From Portulaca oleracea (lineage: Eukaryota; Streptophyta; Magnoliopsida; Caryophyllales; Portulacaceae): 64,000 nucleotides of DNA. A program made the position numbers and the translations under genes. Under the pieces are notes generated by a model. The model worked only from the letters and a program-made list of their open reading frames with translations, did no database searches and had not been told where the DNA came from. The DNA lies in NCBI GenBank assembly GCA_029582165.1, contig CM055876.1:17514501-17578500 (forward strand), given 5' to 3'. Positions 10,211 through 21,501 of the stretch are shown piece by piece (positions within the stretch are counted from its first letter, which is position 1; the number at the start of each line of letters is the position of its first letter).

Positions 10211-11805
10211 TCAATCAGATTCATCATTATTGTCTTCATCGAAATGATCTTGCCTTCATTTTTAAGCCTCATGACAAGCTCCTTAAAAATTTGGCACTTC
10301 TCCAACGGATGGCTAATGATCCTGTGGTACTTGCAGTATTTAGGGTCATTAATTCTTCCAACTTCATTTGGACGCTTCGACTCTGAAAGTTTAATAATTC
10401 CTTTTCAAGATGTTTATCAAGTATTTCAGGTGTATCATCGTCGGAAAATGGATATTCTTTGTCTTCAAAAATCATTGATGAAGGATTTCTTTTTGACGTG
10501 CCCCCAAGTGAAGTTTGCTTCTCCTTGACACTTGGTCTTCTCGCATTATGTTTGAAAATTGTGAGTTCCATGTCATGTGCCCGCGTTGCCAAGTCTTGAC
10601 AAGTTGTTGGCTTACTCATATGCAAAACATAAAGTAGATCCCATTCCATGCCTTGTATACATATCTTGACTGCGGAGGCTTCGGACAATCGATCTTTGCA
10701 CTCAAGGTTAAGTGACCTCCAATGATTGATATAGTCCAAGACTGACTCCCGGTACCACTGCTTCGTGTTTGTCAACTCCATCATACTGACGGTGCGCTTA
10801 GTGTTGTAGAATCGATTAAGGAATTCTTGTTCCATTTTTTCCCAGCTGTCGATGGACTCCGGCTCCAAGTCCGTATACCAATCAAAGGCGATTCCTTTGG
10901 GTTCTAACGAACTGCTTCACTAGTTGATCTCCCTCAGTCCCAGCATTATTGCAAGTCTCGATGAAATGAGCTATATGTTGCTTAGGATTCCCTTTACCAT
11001 CGAAGTGAGTGAATTTCGGCGGTTGATAGCTGTAAGGCATGCGAAGTGCGTCAATCCTCTTTGTGTAAGGCTTCATGTACAATTGATTTTTATGAGAGCC
11101 TCCCTCGATCTGAGCTTTTATCACATCGGCTACTAGTTTTTGGATCTGCTTCACAGACAATGATCCCGAGCCGGACCCTTCTTCATATTTCTCTTCTTCG
11201 TCAGAATCTTCACGATTGGATCCTCTGTCGGAATCTTCATCTCCCGCACCTTCGTCGAATTTTCCAGCGGGGCGCTTTTCTAACTTCTTCGTTAATTTCT
11301 TGATCCGCTCATCTTGTCGCTTAATATGCTCAGTCTTTTCCTCGCTTTCTTTCTCAAGTCTTGCAAGTGTGGCCTCCATAGTCTTGAATTCTTCTTCATA
11401 GTTAGTAGCATCTGTGACCATGACGGGCATAATAACGGTGTCGATAGAGTCGGTATCAGAATCGAAGGAGAGCGGATCCCTTGGTGATTTTGGCGTTTCC
11501 TTGCCATCTTCATAGTCTTCATCTTCTTCACCCAATGGTTGATATCGAATTTCATACATCCATTGAGCGACTATCTTCTTCGGGTTAACTACTTGAGTCG
11601 AAGTAGTGTGGTTTGCCCCCGGCAAGTTGGAGTCAAAGATTTGCAACGAGGCACTCGCACCAACTTGTTTCTTGGCCTCAATAGCGGCGATCTTGACCAT
11701 ACTTCTAGTGATTACTCCATTGGATGTTGCACTAATTATTGATTCTTGTGACTTGGCTGGAGAAACTTTCTTCAAAGCATGATAGATGTTGTTCTTAGGA
11801 TCCAT
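10211..11805 (-). pseudogene. gag: TR-GAG-1 gag, frameshifted
   Basis: This is the structural (capsid/nucleocapsid) protein of a Ty3/gypsy-type element. The start is taken at the ATG at 11805. Order: an acidic, charged N-terminal coiled-coil-like part; a conserved YTKRIDALRMPYSYQPPKF block leading to FDGKGNPKQHIAHF; the gag core EFLNRFYNTKR...YINHWRSLNLECKDRL; and a C-terminal knuckle CKYHRIISHPLEKC. The frame breaks near 10905, near 10385 and near 10245, so the zinc knuckle now lies in a different frame from the core. The ancestral stop is probably at 10211-10213. The closest relative in the window is the gag of TR-GAG-2. No pol follows. Confidence 0.85.
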
Positions 11806-11858
11806 CTTCTTCGAATGATAAATAGTTCGTTCTTGGAGAAAGAGATGAGAGGCAGAGA

Positions 11859-11877
11859 TGTCCCAGGGAGCGTGCCA
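11859..11877 (-). other. Putative primer-binding site of TR-GAG-1
   Basis: Just inside the 5' (right) LTR the minus strand reads TGGCACGCTCCCTGGGACA. TR-GAG-2 has the near-identical TGGCACGCTCGGTGGGACA at the same place, which supports its role. I do not assign the tRNA. Confidence 0.6.
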
Positions 11878-11882
11878 CAATT

Positions 11883-12272
11883 TATAAACACAAATTTCCG
11901 GGTCTAAATAAATAAACACAAGAAATTAGTGAACAAATATAATATATTAATTTCAAAGGATTTTGGGTACAATCTCTATGTATTTGTTACAAAATGAAAA
12001 TGTAACTCCTCCGATTCGATCTCCTTGAACAAACTTGAATGAGTCTTGAATAAGTATGGTTTCGGATAAATATATTCTTGGATGAATATACTCTTGATTG
12101 AATATGAACTTGGATGATTGTGGTTTTGAACGAGGGTCGTGGAGATTTGATCCCGATCAAGAGGAAGTAGTTTGATCTCCACGAATGGACGACACGATCT
12201 TAAACTTTGTTGTACTTCTTGTCTTCGAGAGAGAGAGTATGAGAGCTTTTGAGTCTTCTTTGGAAGGTTTTC
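11883..12272 (-). repeat. TR-GAG-1 5' LTR, first part
   Basis: It begins TATAAACACAAATTT (TGTA mutated to TATA) and matches 7341 onward until GGTTTTC, where the nested Tat element starts with TGTAGACACC. The remainder is at 29200-29481. Confidence 0.9.
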
Positions 12273-12414
12273 TGTAGACACCCGGATTTGCACCGGATAT
12301 AATCCCGACTTGTCAAAAGTTCAAATAAAACATCTAGGGCTGAATACATCATTGGGCCAATGTAGCAAGCAATGCAAACAAAAAACAAGTATAAGACGGC
12401 CCACTACCAAAGAA

Positions 12415-13123
12415 AAAACCCGCACGGGTTTTTATCAAATGAAATGGCCCAGAACCAGGACAGGCCCAAGGCGCGCCCCGGCCCAGACACTCCAAAACCC
12501 GCGCGGGTTTTCTACAGCCTGATACGCGTCGTTTTGCTCCGTCCACGTCAGCGATCCGTGTGTGAGATATTATAAAACCCGCGCGGGTTTTATCTTTAAG
12601 AATCTGGCGCCAAAAATTTGATCATCATCCCATGGTATTAGCCCATGTGTTTTGACCTTAAGCATTGACTTAATGATTGCATGGCATGATCCAAGGGATG
12701 TGTCCCCATGATTTTCCCTCCAAATCTCACCTCCTTCACCTATAAATACCCCTCTCTTTCACCCCCACTAATCACCAACTAATACCATCATTATCACCTA
12801 AACTCTCTTAACATTCCATCATCCATATTCACTCTCTAATCCTCTTCTAATCACTTTTGTCATATCCATTTTTATTGTTTGTCGGTTTCCTTAAATCGAC
12901 TGGCGACTCTTTCATTCTTTTTATAATCCGTTTAGTTATTTAATATTAGAATTTGCACTAAAATAAGTAAAAATGGCTTAACATCTTCCATTCATCATAT
13001 TCAAGGCTAAAACCGAGAGAAAGTGGGCCAGGAAACAATAAAACCCGCACGGGTTTCTTTCTTTTCCCTCTCTCTGGCCCGAAATGTGACGCCCAGATCA
13101 AGGTCAAAACCCGCGCGGGTTTT
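12415..13123. promoter_or_regulatory. 18-bp palindrome cluster, left LTR (5 copies)
   Basis: Copies are at 12415, 12494, 12574, 13040 and 13106. Those at 12494, 12574 and 13106 are the perfect palindrome AAAACCCGCGCGGGTTTT; the others carry CGCACG in the centre. Three lie 150-330 bp upstream of the LTR TATA box and two downstream. GGCCCA/TGGGCC motifs are interspersed. A regulatory role is inference. Confidence 0.7.
12741..12750 (+). promoter_or_regulatory. TATA box of the Tat 5' LTR
   Basis: TATAAATACC lies in a CT-rich context and is conserved in the right LTR at 28139. It is the probable core promoter, so transcription would start about 30 bp downstream. Confidence 0.7.
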
Positions 13124-13403
13124 GAGTTTTGACAGTTCTTGGCGGCCCGGTTGCTTTCTTTTGGGCCAGAATTTGTTGTTTGGGCCGATTTTAAGTTATT
13201 ATTAATATATTTTGGCGTAACTTCAAATATTTAAATAGTGAAAATGGATTTATAAAATAAATAAAATTTCACTACACCGAAAATGAAGTTCGAAAATAAA
13301 AATATCATTATTTAAGGAGTAAGCAACCTTAGTCGGCTCCCGATCACTTAAGTAGCGCATCCGAAAACAATTTCCCCGAACGGGAATTTTCCGGTCCTCT
13401 GAT

Positions 13404-13421
13404 TGGCGACTAATCGGGGAC
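13404..13421 (+). other. Primer-binding site of the Tat element
   Basis: TGGCGACTAATCGGGGAC follows the left LTR directly. It resembles the TGGCGACTC...GGGGAC type of site seen in Tat/Ogre-like elements. Confidence 0.65.
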
Positions 13422-14825
13422 TTAAACTTAAAAAGAGGGTAAGACTTGAAAAAATCGAATTAATTTGAAATTGTAAAAGGGAGAAGTTGATTTATTTCGT
13501 GATTTTATAATTCTCTTTAGGCATCCTTTGCATACCGGGCCACTAATCGCGTCTTTTGACACGTTAGCACAAAGGCGACGGTTAAGTTATACCTAGGTGA
13601 TTCCCTCGAGAGCGGGCGGGCCACTACTTGTGGGATGCACCCTACATCGCCAAGCATTTGGTCCCCTCTCTCCCCGCGTTATACTCAAAGGGCTTCCTTG
13701 AAGTTCTTTGAGCAATACCTCACACTCCTTACCTAAGGGTATGGAGCACGGAGATGAAAACCTGCGGTAGGCCATGTAATCCAACCATAGAAAATCCGTG
13801 AACACAGAACCTTGATTTAGGGTGTCGCTTCATGTTGTATGCTATGTGCTATGTGCTACCCCTTCATTGGGTTGAGAAAATGATTATTTATTAATTAGAA
13901 TAATTAACCCAAAAGGCATCATGGTTAGCCCAAGTGGAAGGGCCCATTAATGCTTGAAGAGTGATTATTTTAATTAATAAATAAAAATCGACTCACCTTT
14001 GATGATATTATATGGCCCTTTACAAAATTCTCCAAATGAAGGTCGAAAAATTAATTTAAAAGTCCAACAAAGTTAATGGATGGCGTCTTAGATTGTATAA
14101 TAGTCACTAAGCTCGAGGAAATTAATTTGTCGACTTAATTAATAAATCCACCGAATTTATGGCCGGCCCGTTGTTAGGCCCAACCATATTGGATTTATCG
14201 ATTAAACCTATAAATTAATTATGACTCGCTTATTGTTGGCTTTATTCAATCCTTTACAATATCCATTTTCCTCGACTAAAAAAAATTTATAAAACAGGTA
14301 AATAAAAAAAAGATAAAAAGAAAGAAGGTCATAAAAAAATGGGTTGTCAGTCTTGTTAAGCATTATTCTAGTCCGCGTAATAGTCATTATGGCTTGAGTT
14401 GTCTAAGTTGTTGGGTCAAGTTAGGATTCTCCTTAAAACGATCGGCCTGTGGTTTGAGCCCGTCCGAATTGAGGAACACTGACTTGAACTTATCAACTTA
14501 TGCCCCGCTCGCTATGTTTGACTTTATTCGGCCCTTTATAATGCTTTGTCCTTAGGTTCATATAGAGTTAGGTCATGAACTCCTAAAAAGTGGGTGAGTC
14601 CTTTGTGTCAGCATATATGTGTCGAGTCAGTTAGGATCATATAGATCTCTTAGGATCATGCATGCGTCGGGTAGTACATGTCAGAGTATGTCATCGAGTG
14701 TTCTAACTTTGAATTTCCATGCATGAATCATTGGTGATCGACTCCGAGCCCGCATTCGAGATTCACGAACTGGTCGTTTGATTCCGAATCCGCATTACGA
14801 TCCATCTGCAACGAGTGACTGCATC
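13422..14825. other. Tat element untranslated leader
   Basis: A 1.4-kb leader lies between the primer-binding site and gag. The short minus-strand frame at 13593-13805 has no recognisable domain. A long leader is usual for this lineage. Confidence 0.6.
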
Positions 14826-16464
14826 ATGTCTGGAGAACAATTCCAAGAAGTCCCGGTCCAAAGCACCGAAGCCAACATCACGAAGCATTTGGACGAGCTC
14901 TACACTAAAATGCAAGGGCTTGTGTTTGCTAATACCCTAGAGCAGGAGCAGAAGATAAGTAAAAGGCTGAATGAGCAACAACAAGTGATGGATGGTATGC
15001 TGCAAGCCATCACTAAGATCAACACCAAGTTAGGACTGGATGTTGAAGAGGATGACGAAGAAATGCAAGGATATGAATCTGAACCTGAGATCATCAAGAC
15101 ATCCTCAGATTCTGGAGGAGTAGGGATATCTAACGCTAAGGTTAACACGCCTGAAGTGTCAAAACCTACAAGGGACCCCGCTGTTAAGGCCCTTGAGCAG
15201 AAGTTAAAGAGCCTCACCAAAGCAATGAGCTCTGTGCTAGCTTTTGCTGACAAGTACTTAGAGGTCCCATTGCCTATTCAACCAACTTTAAAGATAGCTA
15301 ACAAAGTTGAAGTGCCAAATATCAGGTTCAAACCTTCTGAGAACCCTATTCATCATGTTGAGGAGTTCATGAGGCTGGCACCTTTAAACCGGATTGATGT
15401 CAACTTATACTCTACCATCTTCCCATCCACCCTAGATGGAGAAGCAAAGGTATGGTATCATGCGCTGTCACCTCAAATCAAAGCCAACTGGAGTGAGTTG
15501 TACAAAGCTTTCATCCACCATTACACCCGCATCCAGAAGAAGCAAGCTACGGTGGATGATCTAACCGCCATGAAGCAACGGGATGATGAGTCCTTTATGG
15601 ATTACTTTGAAAGATTACATACAAAGTTGTCCCACATCAATGAGACAATCCCTCTCCGCCTACAGTTATCTACCTTTAAGCAAGGACTCAAGAGCAGTCT
15701 ATCCAAGCATTTAGGGTACCATGTCGTTAAAGACTTTGATTACTTGAAGGACATTTGCGTCCAATTAGAGGCGATGCAAAATGATAAGACCACTTCGCCT
15801 GGATGGAAAAGGTCCAACTCCAATAGGAGGGCCACTAGTGCGGCTAGCCACCCTCCTAAAATTATAGAGACTAACTCTATCCAGCGCAAGTGGCCTTATG
15901 TACCGAAGTATGAGACTTATACGCCGTTGGATGTTCCTTACTCTCAAGCTCTCGACCGTCTAGTCAAGAAGGGTATTTTGGTTTTGCCCTTATCAATTTT
16001 GCCGCTATCACCGTTGTCGAGGGCATGACACTGAGAAATGTTGGACTTTAAGGAACAAGATAGAAGATATGATAAGGGCAGGGACGTTACCAATGCCAAA
16101 AGCTGCCAGGAAACCAAACAATCAAAGTAATCCTATCCCCGAGCATGCGAATGCTATTCTCTATGGCGACTTCAGTTTCTACCCCTCTCCTTTGAATGTA
16201 GAAACAGGTCAACTTGTCCCCGAAGTAGTTTGGTTCCCACAAGGTCTATTCATCCATGGAATTTGGGACAGTGATGAAGATGATGAGCATGAGCATTCCG
16301 AGACAGAATGGGTGGAGACAAATGAACCAGGCAATGTGGCATTTCTTATTCGGTCTGGTCGCCACAACCATAGGAACACCACCTCCCCAGTAACTGTCCC
16401 TAACCACACACCAACGGTCGACAATGACAGTCAGCTCTCCCCTGAAGATCCTTTACTGTCTTAG
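14826..16464 (+). pseudogene. gag: Tat element gag
   Basis: The start is taken at the ATG at 14826 (MSGEQFQEVPVQ); the same frame is open somewhat upstream without an ATG. An N-terminal coiled-coil-like region is followed by the gag core (FMRLAPLNRIDV, AKVWYHALSPQIKANWSEL, FIHHYTRIQKKQ, TFKQGLKSSLSKHL). The frame breaks near 15980. The zinc-knuckle remnant CRYHRCRGHDTEKCW lies in another frame and is followed by a stop (TTTAAG), after which the frame reopens (16069-16464, ILYGDFSFYP...). The protein would package element RNA. Confidence 0.85.
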
Positions 16465-16533
16465 CTCAAAAAGACTAGAGCGGAGGTCACCATATGGCAA
16501 CTCTTATGCACATCACATGCTCATAGACAGAAG

Positions 16534-17364
16534 ATGTTGGATGCCCTTACAGCACTCACAGTACCGCCCACCATGACTCCTGAATCATTGGTCGCTCATG
16601 TGACTACTCAACAGGAAATGATTACTTTTGGGATCGAAAATCTGCCTCAAGGAGGAGCATCTCACAACAAAGCCCTGTACCTTACAGTGCAATGCTCCAA
16701 CAAAACTATTCCACTAGTTCTGGTTGACAACAGCTTAGCTGTAAATGTGTGCCATTGGAGGACGACGCAAAAGTTGGGAGTTCAACAACAACATTTGGCT
16801 CAAAACGGTGTACAACTCAAGGCCTATGATAATTCACCTCGGAGATCAATCGGATCTGTAGTATTGCCCATTACTACTGGCAGTATCACTCGAAATGTGG
16901 AATTTGTGGTGTTAGACATACCAGCCTCCTTCAATTTGCTATTAGGGTGGCCATGGCTTCACGAGTGTAACGTTATAGCGTCCACTCTACATCAAAAGGT
17001 GAAAATGCTGGTTCAAGGACAAGTGATCACTATTTCAAGAGAGTCTATCAACGTTGTTTTCACTCCTAAACAGACAACTCTCGAAGTGGAGCACAGTTCA
17101 ATGGATGAAGAACTCCACAATTTTGAGCTTGTGGCAATGATGAGCCAAGATGAAGCACCTTTTGACTTCGATCCCTACTCAAACCCTAAGGTACATGCTA
17201 TGCTCAAGAGACAAGGTTATTTCCCTAGGATGCCGTTAGGGAAGAATCCGAAGAACAAAATTCCGCCCGTATTCAAGACCTTTAAGCAGCAGGGAAGGTT
17301 TGGCTTAGGCTATAAGCCAACTGAGAAGGAGGCCAGGCTCGCAAAGATGGCTATCGTTGAATAG
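16534..17364 (+). pseudogene. Tat element aspartic protease region
   Basis: HNKALYLTVQC followed by VLVDNSLAVNVC matches the retropepsin active-site region, where related elements have VLVDNGSALNVCP; here the expected Gly after Asn-Asp context is altered. FNLLLGWPWLHE is the downstream protease hallmark. The C-terminal GRFGLGYKPTEKEARL is a G-patch-like motif common between protease and RT in this lineage. It is separated from gag by a TAG at about 16462. Confidence 0.85.
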
Positions 17365-17370
17365 AAAAAG

Positions 17371-17940
17371 ATGGACAATCCTCCCACTTTATTCCAGATG
17401 AAGCCCTATCCACTTACTTTGAATGGGAAATTTGTTAGGGAAGGTGATGACTTCCCCTACTATGGATTCTCTGAGCCATTTTACCTGAAGAACAAGGGAA
17501 TTCAAGTTGCTGGATTGGAAGTCTTCGATGATTGCTCCATTAATATGGCTACTGTCTTTGTTCCCGCTCGGGACAAACAACCTCCATTAGAATGGTCTCA
17601 TCTTGCTGAGAGCAACATTTTTGGCATGTTGTTTGGACAAGAAGCTGTCCAAGAGAAGTCTGAAGTTGATGCTGTTATTGCTGCTTTGTCCAACCCAAGC
17701 TTCGACCCAAGGTCCATGATTACTGAAGTCGGAGAAGTCAAGGCGGTCTCGTGGGTCGATGCTAAGGAGAATAATTTTGCTTTATCTGTAGGAGAGTTTG
17801 TTCCTAAGGACATGGGGTCAGGTCTTAAGGGTCTAGAGTCAAGTGAGTCTGGTCTCGAGTCTGCTGGCGATGTATTCCTTTCTGCATTCAATAAGATGAA
17901 CCTTTCTGCTTACTCTGATTCTTCTTCCCCTTTTCCCTGA
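17371..17940 (+). pseudogene. Tat element linker between protease and RT
   Basis: This 189-codon frame has no catalytic motif. It sits where Tat polyproteins have a poorly conserved linker, and begins after a TAG that ends the protease frame. I do not recognise a domain. Confidence 0.6.
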
Positions 17941-18011
17941 ACTGCTGCGCCAATAATAATCTGGAATTTAATGAACCCCTAAAAGAATTTTCTAATGAAC
18001 ATGAGCATAAA

Positions 18012-19490
18012 ATGGCGGTGTTGGAAGACACCATCACCGTAAACATGGGCACAGAAGGGCAACCTCGGGAGTTGAAGTTAGGTAGCTCACTCACAGCAGA
18101 AGAACGGGTAGCATTCACGGAACTTCTCAAGGAGTTTGTGGACATATTCGCATGGTCCTACGAGGACATGCCGGGGATTGACAGGGAAATTGCAGAGCAT
18201 ATCATACCTTTGCTTCCTAATGCAAAACCAGTTCGACAAAAGGCTAGGAGGATCAAGCCTGAATGGGCTAAGAAGATTGAGGAAGAAGTGATCAAGCATC
18301 TCAACGCTAAATTCATCAAAGCAGTTTAATATCCTGAATGGATTGCTAACATTGTCCCGGTACCCAAGAAAGACGGGAAAGTGCGCATGTGTGTAGACTT
18401 TCGAGACCTCAATAAAGCCAGTCCCAAGGATAGTTTCCCTTTACCTCACATCGATGTATTAGTGGATAACACTTGCAGACATGAGCTCCTATCCTTTATG
18501 GATGGATATGCCGGTTACAATCAAATCAAAATGGCAGAAGAAGACATGGAGAAAACCTCATTCACTACACCATGGGGAATATACTGTTAAGTGGTTATGC
18601 CTTTTGGTCTCAAGAATGCCGGAGCAACATATCAAAGAACCGCCAACACTCTACTTCATGACATGATGCACATAGAGGTAGAGGTTTATGTGGATGACAT
18701 GATTGTTAAGTCCAAAGCGAGGGAGGAGCACATTCCTAACCTTCGCAAGTTCTTTCTGTGACTTCACAAATACAAGATGCGGCTTAATCCAGCAAAGTGC
18801 ACCTTCGGTGTTACCTCTGGGAAGCTGCTAGAGTATGTGGTTAACCAACGGGGCATTGAGGTTGACCCTTCAAAGATAAAGGCTATCCAAGAATTGCAAC
18901 CACCCAGGATAGAAAAAGAGATAAGAGGCTTCCTAGGACGAGTTCAATAAATCAGTAGGTTCATTTCAAAGCTCACCATGACTTATGAACCTTTATTCAA
19001 GAAACTAAAGAAAGGAATCAAAATGGAATGGGATGATCAATGTCAAGCGGCCTTTGACAAAATCAAGGAGTATTTGCAACATCCTCCAGTCCTCATCCTG
19101 CCAGTACCAGATGAGCCTCTACTCCTTTACCTTACCGTGACTAGCTCTGTAATGGGGGCTATGCTACCTCAGAAGGTAAAAGGTCAGGAGAGCGCCATCT
19201 ACTACTTGAGCAAGAAGTTCTTGGACTATGAAAGTCGATACGCAGACATAGAGAAAATGGCTCTCGCATTAGTATGGGCCACCAAGAAGTTAAGGCATTA
19301 CATGCTTTCACATACAATATATGTCATAGCTGAGAATAATCCCGTCAAGTTCATCATGGAACAACCTACCATCAACAACCGCATCACTCGATGGATGGTC
19401 ATGCTTTCAGAGTTCAATCTTCAGTACTTGTCTCAGAAATCCATCAAAGGACGGGTTGTGTCAAATTTCCTAGCTGCTTCACCATCATAG
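18012..19490 (+). pseudogene. pol: Tat element reverse transcriptase and RNase H
   Basis: RT motifs follow in order: KDGKVRMCVDFRDLNKASPK, SFMDGYAGYNQIKM, VMPFGLKNAGATYQR and the catalytic YVDDMIVKS (near 18687). Then comes the classical RNase H region (DEPLLLYLTVTSSVMGAML, YYLSKKFLDYESRYADIEKM). In-frame stops interrupt it: TAA at about 18327 (probably CAA originally), TAA at about 18588, TGA at about 18759 (probably CGA originally), and TAA at about 18948. It is inactive. Confidence 0.92.
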
Positions 19491-19508
19491 GAACCTCTAA
19501 GCACTCAC

Positions 19509-19983
19509 TTGGAATTCCTAGATGAGGATGTATTCTTCACTGACGAAATAACATGGGAAATGTATTTCGACAGAGCTTCCAATCAAATGGGCTGCGGACT
19601 AGGAGTACTACTAATCTCTCCAGAAGGGACACAAGTCCCTGTGTCTGTGAAGTTGGACTTTGATGCTACTAACAACGCTGCCGAATATGAAGCATGCATC
19701 AAGGGCTTACAAGCTGCATTGACCTTGGGAATACGTCACATAAAAGTCTTCGGAGATTCTGGCCTCATCATTAATCAGGCTAAAAATACATGGAAGGTCC
19801 GGAATGAATGTCTTATGGCATATCAATAGAAGCTCTTTGGACTTGCTGACCAATTCGAGCAAATCAGCTTCCAATACCTCTCAAGGGATCACAATGAGTT
19901 AGCTGACGCCCTAGTCAAGTTGTCTTCAATGATATCGATACCATCAGGCACGCTCCAATTACCAATAGTAGTAGTAGAGCGAT
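19509..19983 (+). pseudogene. Tat element second (archaeal-type) RNase H
   Basis: The order WEMYFDRASNQMGCGLGVLL, NNAAEYEACIKGL, VFGDSGLIINQ and DHNELADALVKL is that of the additional aRNH domain of the Tat lineage. Catalytic Asp, Glu, Asp and the final Asp are all present, although the usual FDGS/A is FDRA. TAG stops at 19827 and 19983 interrupt it. Confidence 0.85.
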
Positions 19984-20009
19984 AGTCTGAACCTGCATAT
20001 GTTTGCAAC

Positions 20010-21273
20010 ATGGAGGCACAAGAGGAAGAAACTGAGGAATGGTTCCATGACATATACAATTTTCTTCGGAAAGGAGAATACCCAGCTGAGTTGGATGCTC
20101 GAGGACAGCGAGCGGTCAGGTCTCTAGCAGCACAATACTGCTTGATCCAGGATCGACATTACAATAAATCACCTACGGGCATTAATTTATTATGCATCGA
20201 TGCTAAGAGCGCCAAGGAGATCATGACTACTGTGCATGGAGGAGAGTGTGGTCCCCATATGAATGGACGTATGCTGGCAAAGAAGATTCAAAGGGCTGGT
20301 TACTATTGGTCTACCATGGAGGGGGACTACCTAGAGTTCGTTCGGAAGTGTCACAAATGCCAAGAGTATGCCAACCTACAACATCAACCCCCATCATACC
20401 TAACTACTTTGACATCTCCATGGCCGTTTTCAGTGTGGGGTATCGACATCATTGGCAAGATACACCCAACCGGAACAGGAGGACATGAGTACATATTGGT
20501 CGCCATCGATTACTTCACTAAGTGGGTAGAGGCAGCCTTTTTTGCCAAACTCACATCCAAACAAGTGGCCAAATTCATCCTTCAAAACATCATATGTCGG
20601 TATGGAGTGCCTCATGAGATCATTAGTGACAATGGAAGCCATTTCCGGAAATTTGCTCACCACTTACAAAATTCAGCATCACCGATCTTCGCCATACCGA
20701 CCTCAAGCTAACGGAGCTGTGGAAGCGGCCAACAAGACAGTAACGGGAATCATCAAGAAAATGGTTGTCACTTACAAGGATTGGCCTGATAAATTGGCAT
20801 TTGCCCTGTGGGGATACCGAACCTCTATACGAACTGCTACGGTTGCAACACCATATTCCTTGGTATATGGGATGGAAGCAGTCTTACTAATTGAAGTAGA
20901 GATCCCTTCGTTACGGATATTGGCCGAAAGTCAGTTGCCAGAAGCAGAATGGGCTAGGGCAAGGTTCGAGGAGTTAATGTTAATGGACGAAAGGCGATTA
21001 AGGGCATTGCATAATGTGCAAGTATACCAAAGTAGGATCACTCGTGCTTTTAATAAGAAGGTGAAAAGTCGTTCGCTTCAAGTAGGTGATTTGGTGCTTA
21101 AGGAGATGAGGGCACCTATACAAGATCCGAGGGGAAAATTTGCACATAATTGGAAGGGTCCTTACATGATTAAGGACATTTTGCCAGGAGGCGCAGCTCG
21201 GCTTGCTACTATGGATGGAGAAGATGTAATTCAGCCTACGAATTTGGATCAAATCAAGCGATACTATGCTTAA
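20010..21273 (+). pseudogene. int: Tat element integrase
   Basis: The zinc-binding region has H-x4-5-H (VHGGECGPHM) and CHKC. The catalytic core shows WGIDIIGKIH (first Asp), IISDNGSHF (second Asp) and ANGAVEAANK (Glu). It ends with LQVGDLVLKEM...GKFAHNWKGPYMI, typical of Ty3/gypsy integrase C-termini. A frameshift near 20660 between the second Asp and the Glu splits the frame (20010-20711 and 20542-21273). No chromodomain is visible, as expected for Tat. Confidence 0.92.
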
Positions 21274-21501
21274 TATAACCAAGCAACTGGAAAACCAATT
21301 TTCAGACACTTGGGATATATTTAACAAATGCTCATAAGGAGAATAAAGTTTGCAAGAACACAATAATTGTGAACAATGTTTCTTCTTTATTAATCAATAA
21401 TGCAAGTACACTACTTGTAACATAACAAAATTCAAAAGGCATAATTAAATAAAAGACTATTATGGCAAAGCAGTTTCAGTTCCTTCATTTTCATCAATCT
21501 T

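Larger units (their letters stand above)
12273..13402 (+). repeat. Tat element 5' LTR, about 1130 bp, internally deleted
   Basis: It starts TGTAGACACC. It matches the right LTR with single-base differences but lacks about 392 bp relative to it (right-LTR positions about 28268-28670); the junction is in CATATCCATTTTTATTG. The exact 3' end (GGTCCTCTGA against GGTCCTACA on the right) is uncertain by a few bases. Confidence 0.88.

Noticed and set aside
14900..15253. Minus-strand 117-codon frame rich in Ser
   Set aside because: It is opposite the gag coiled-coil-like region; no independent evidence for a gene.
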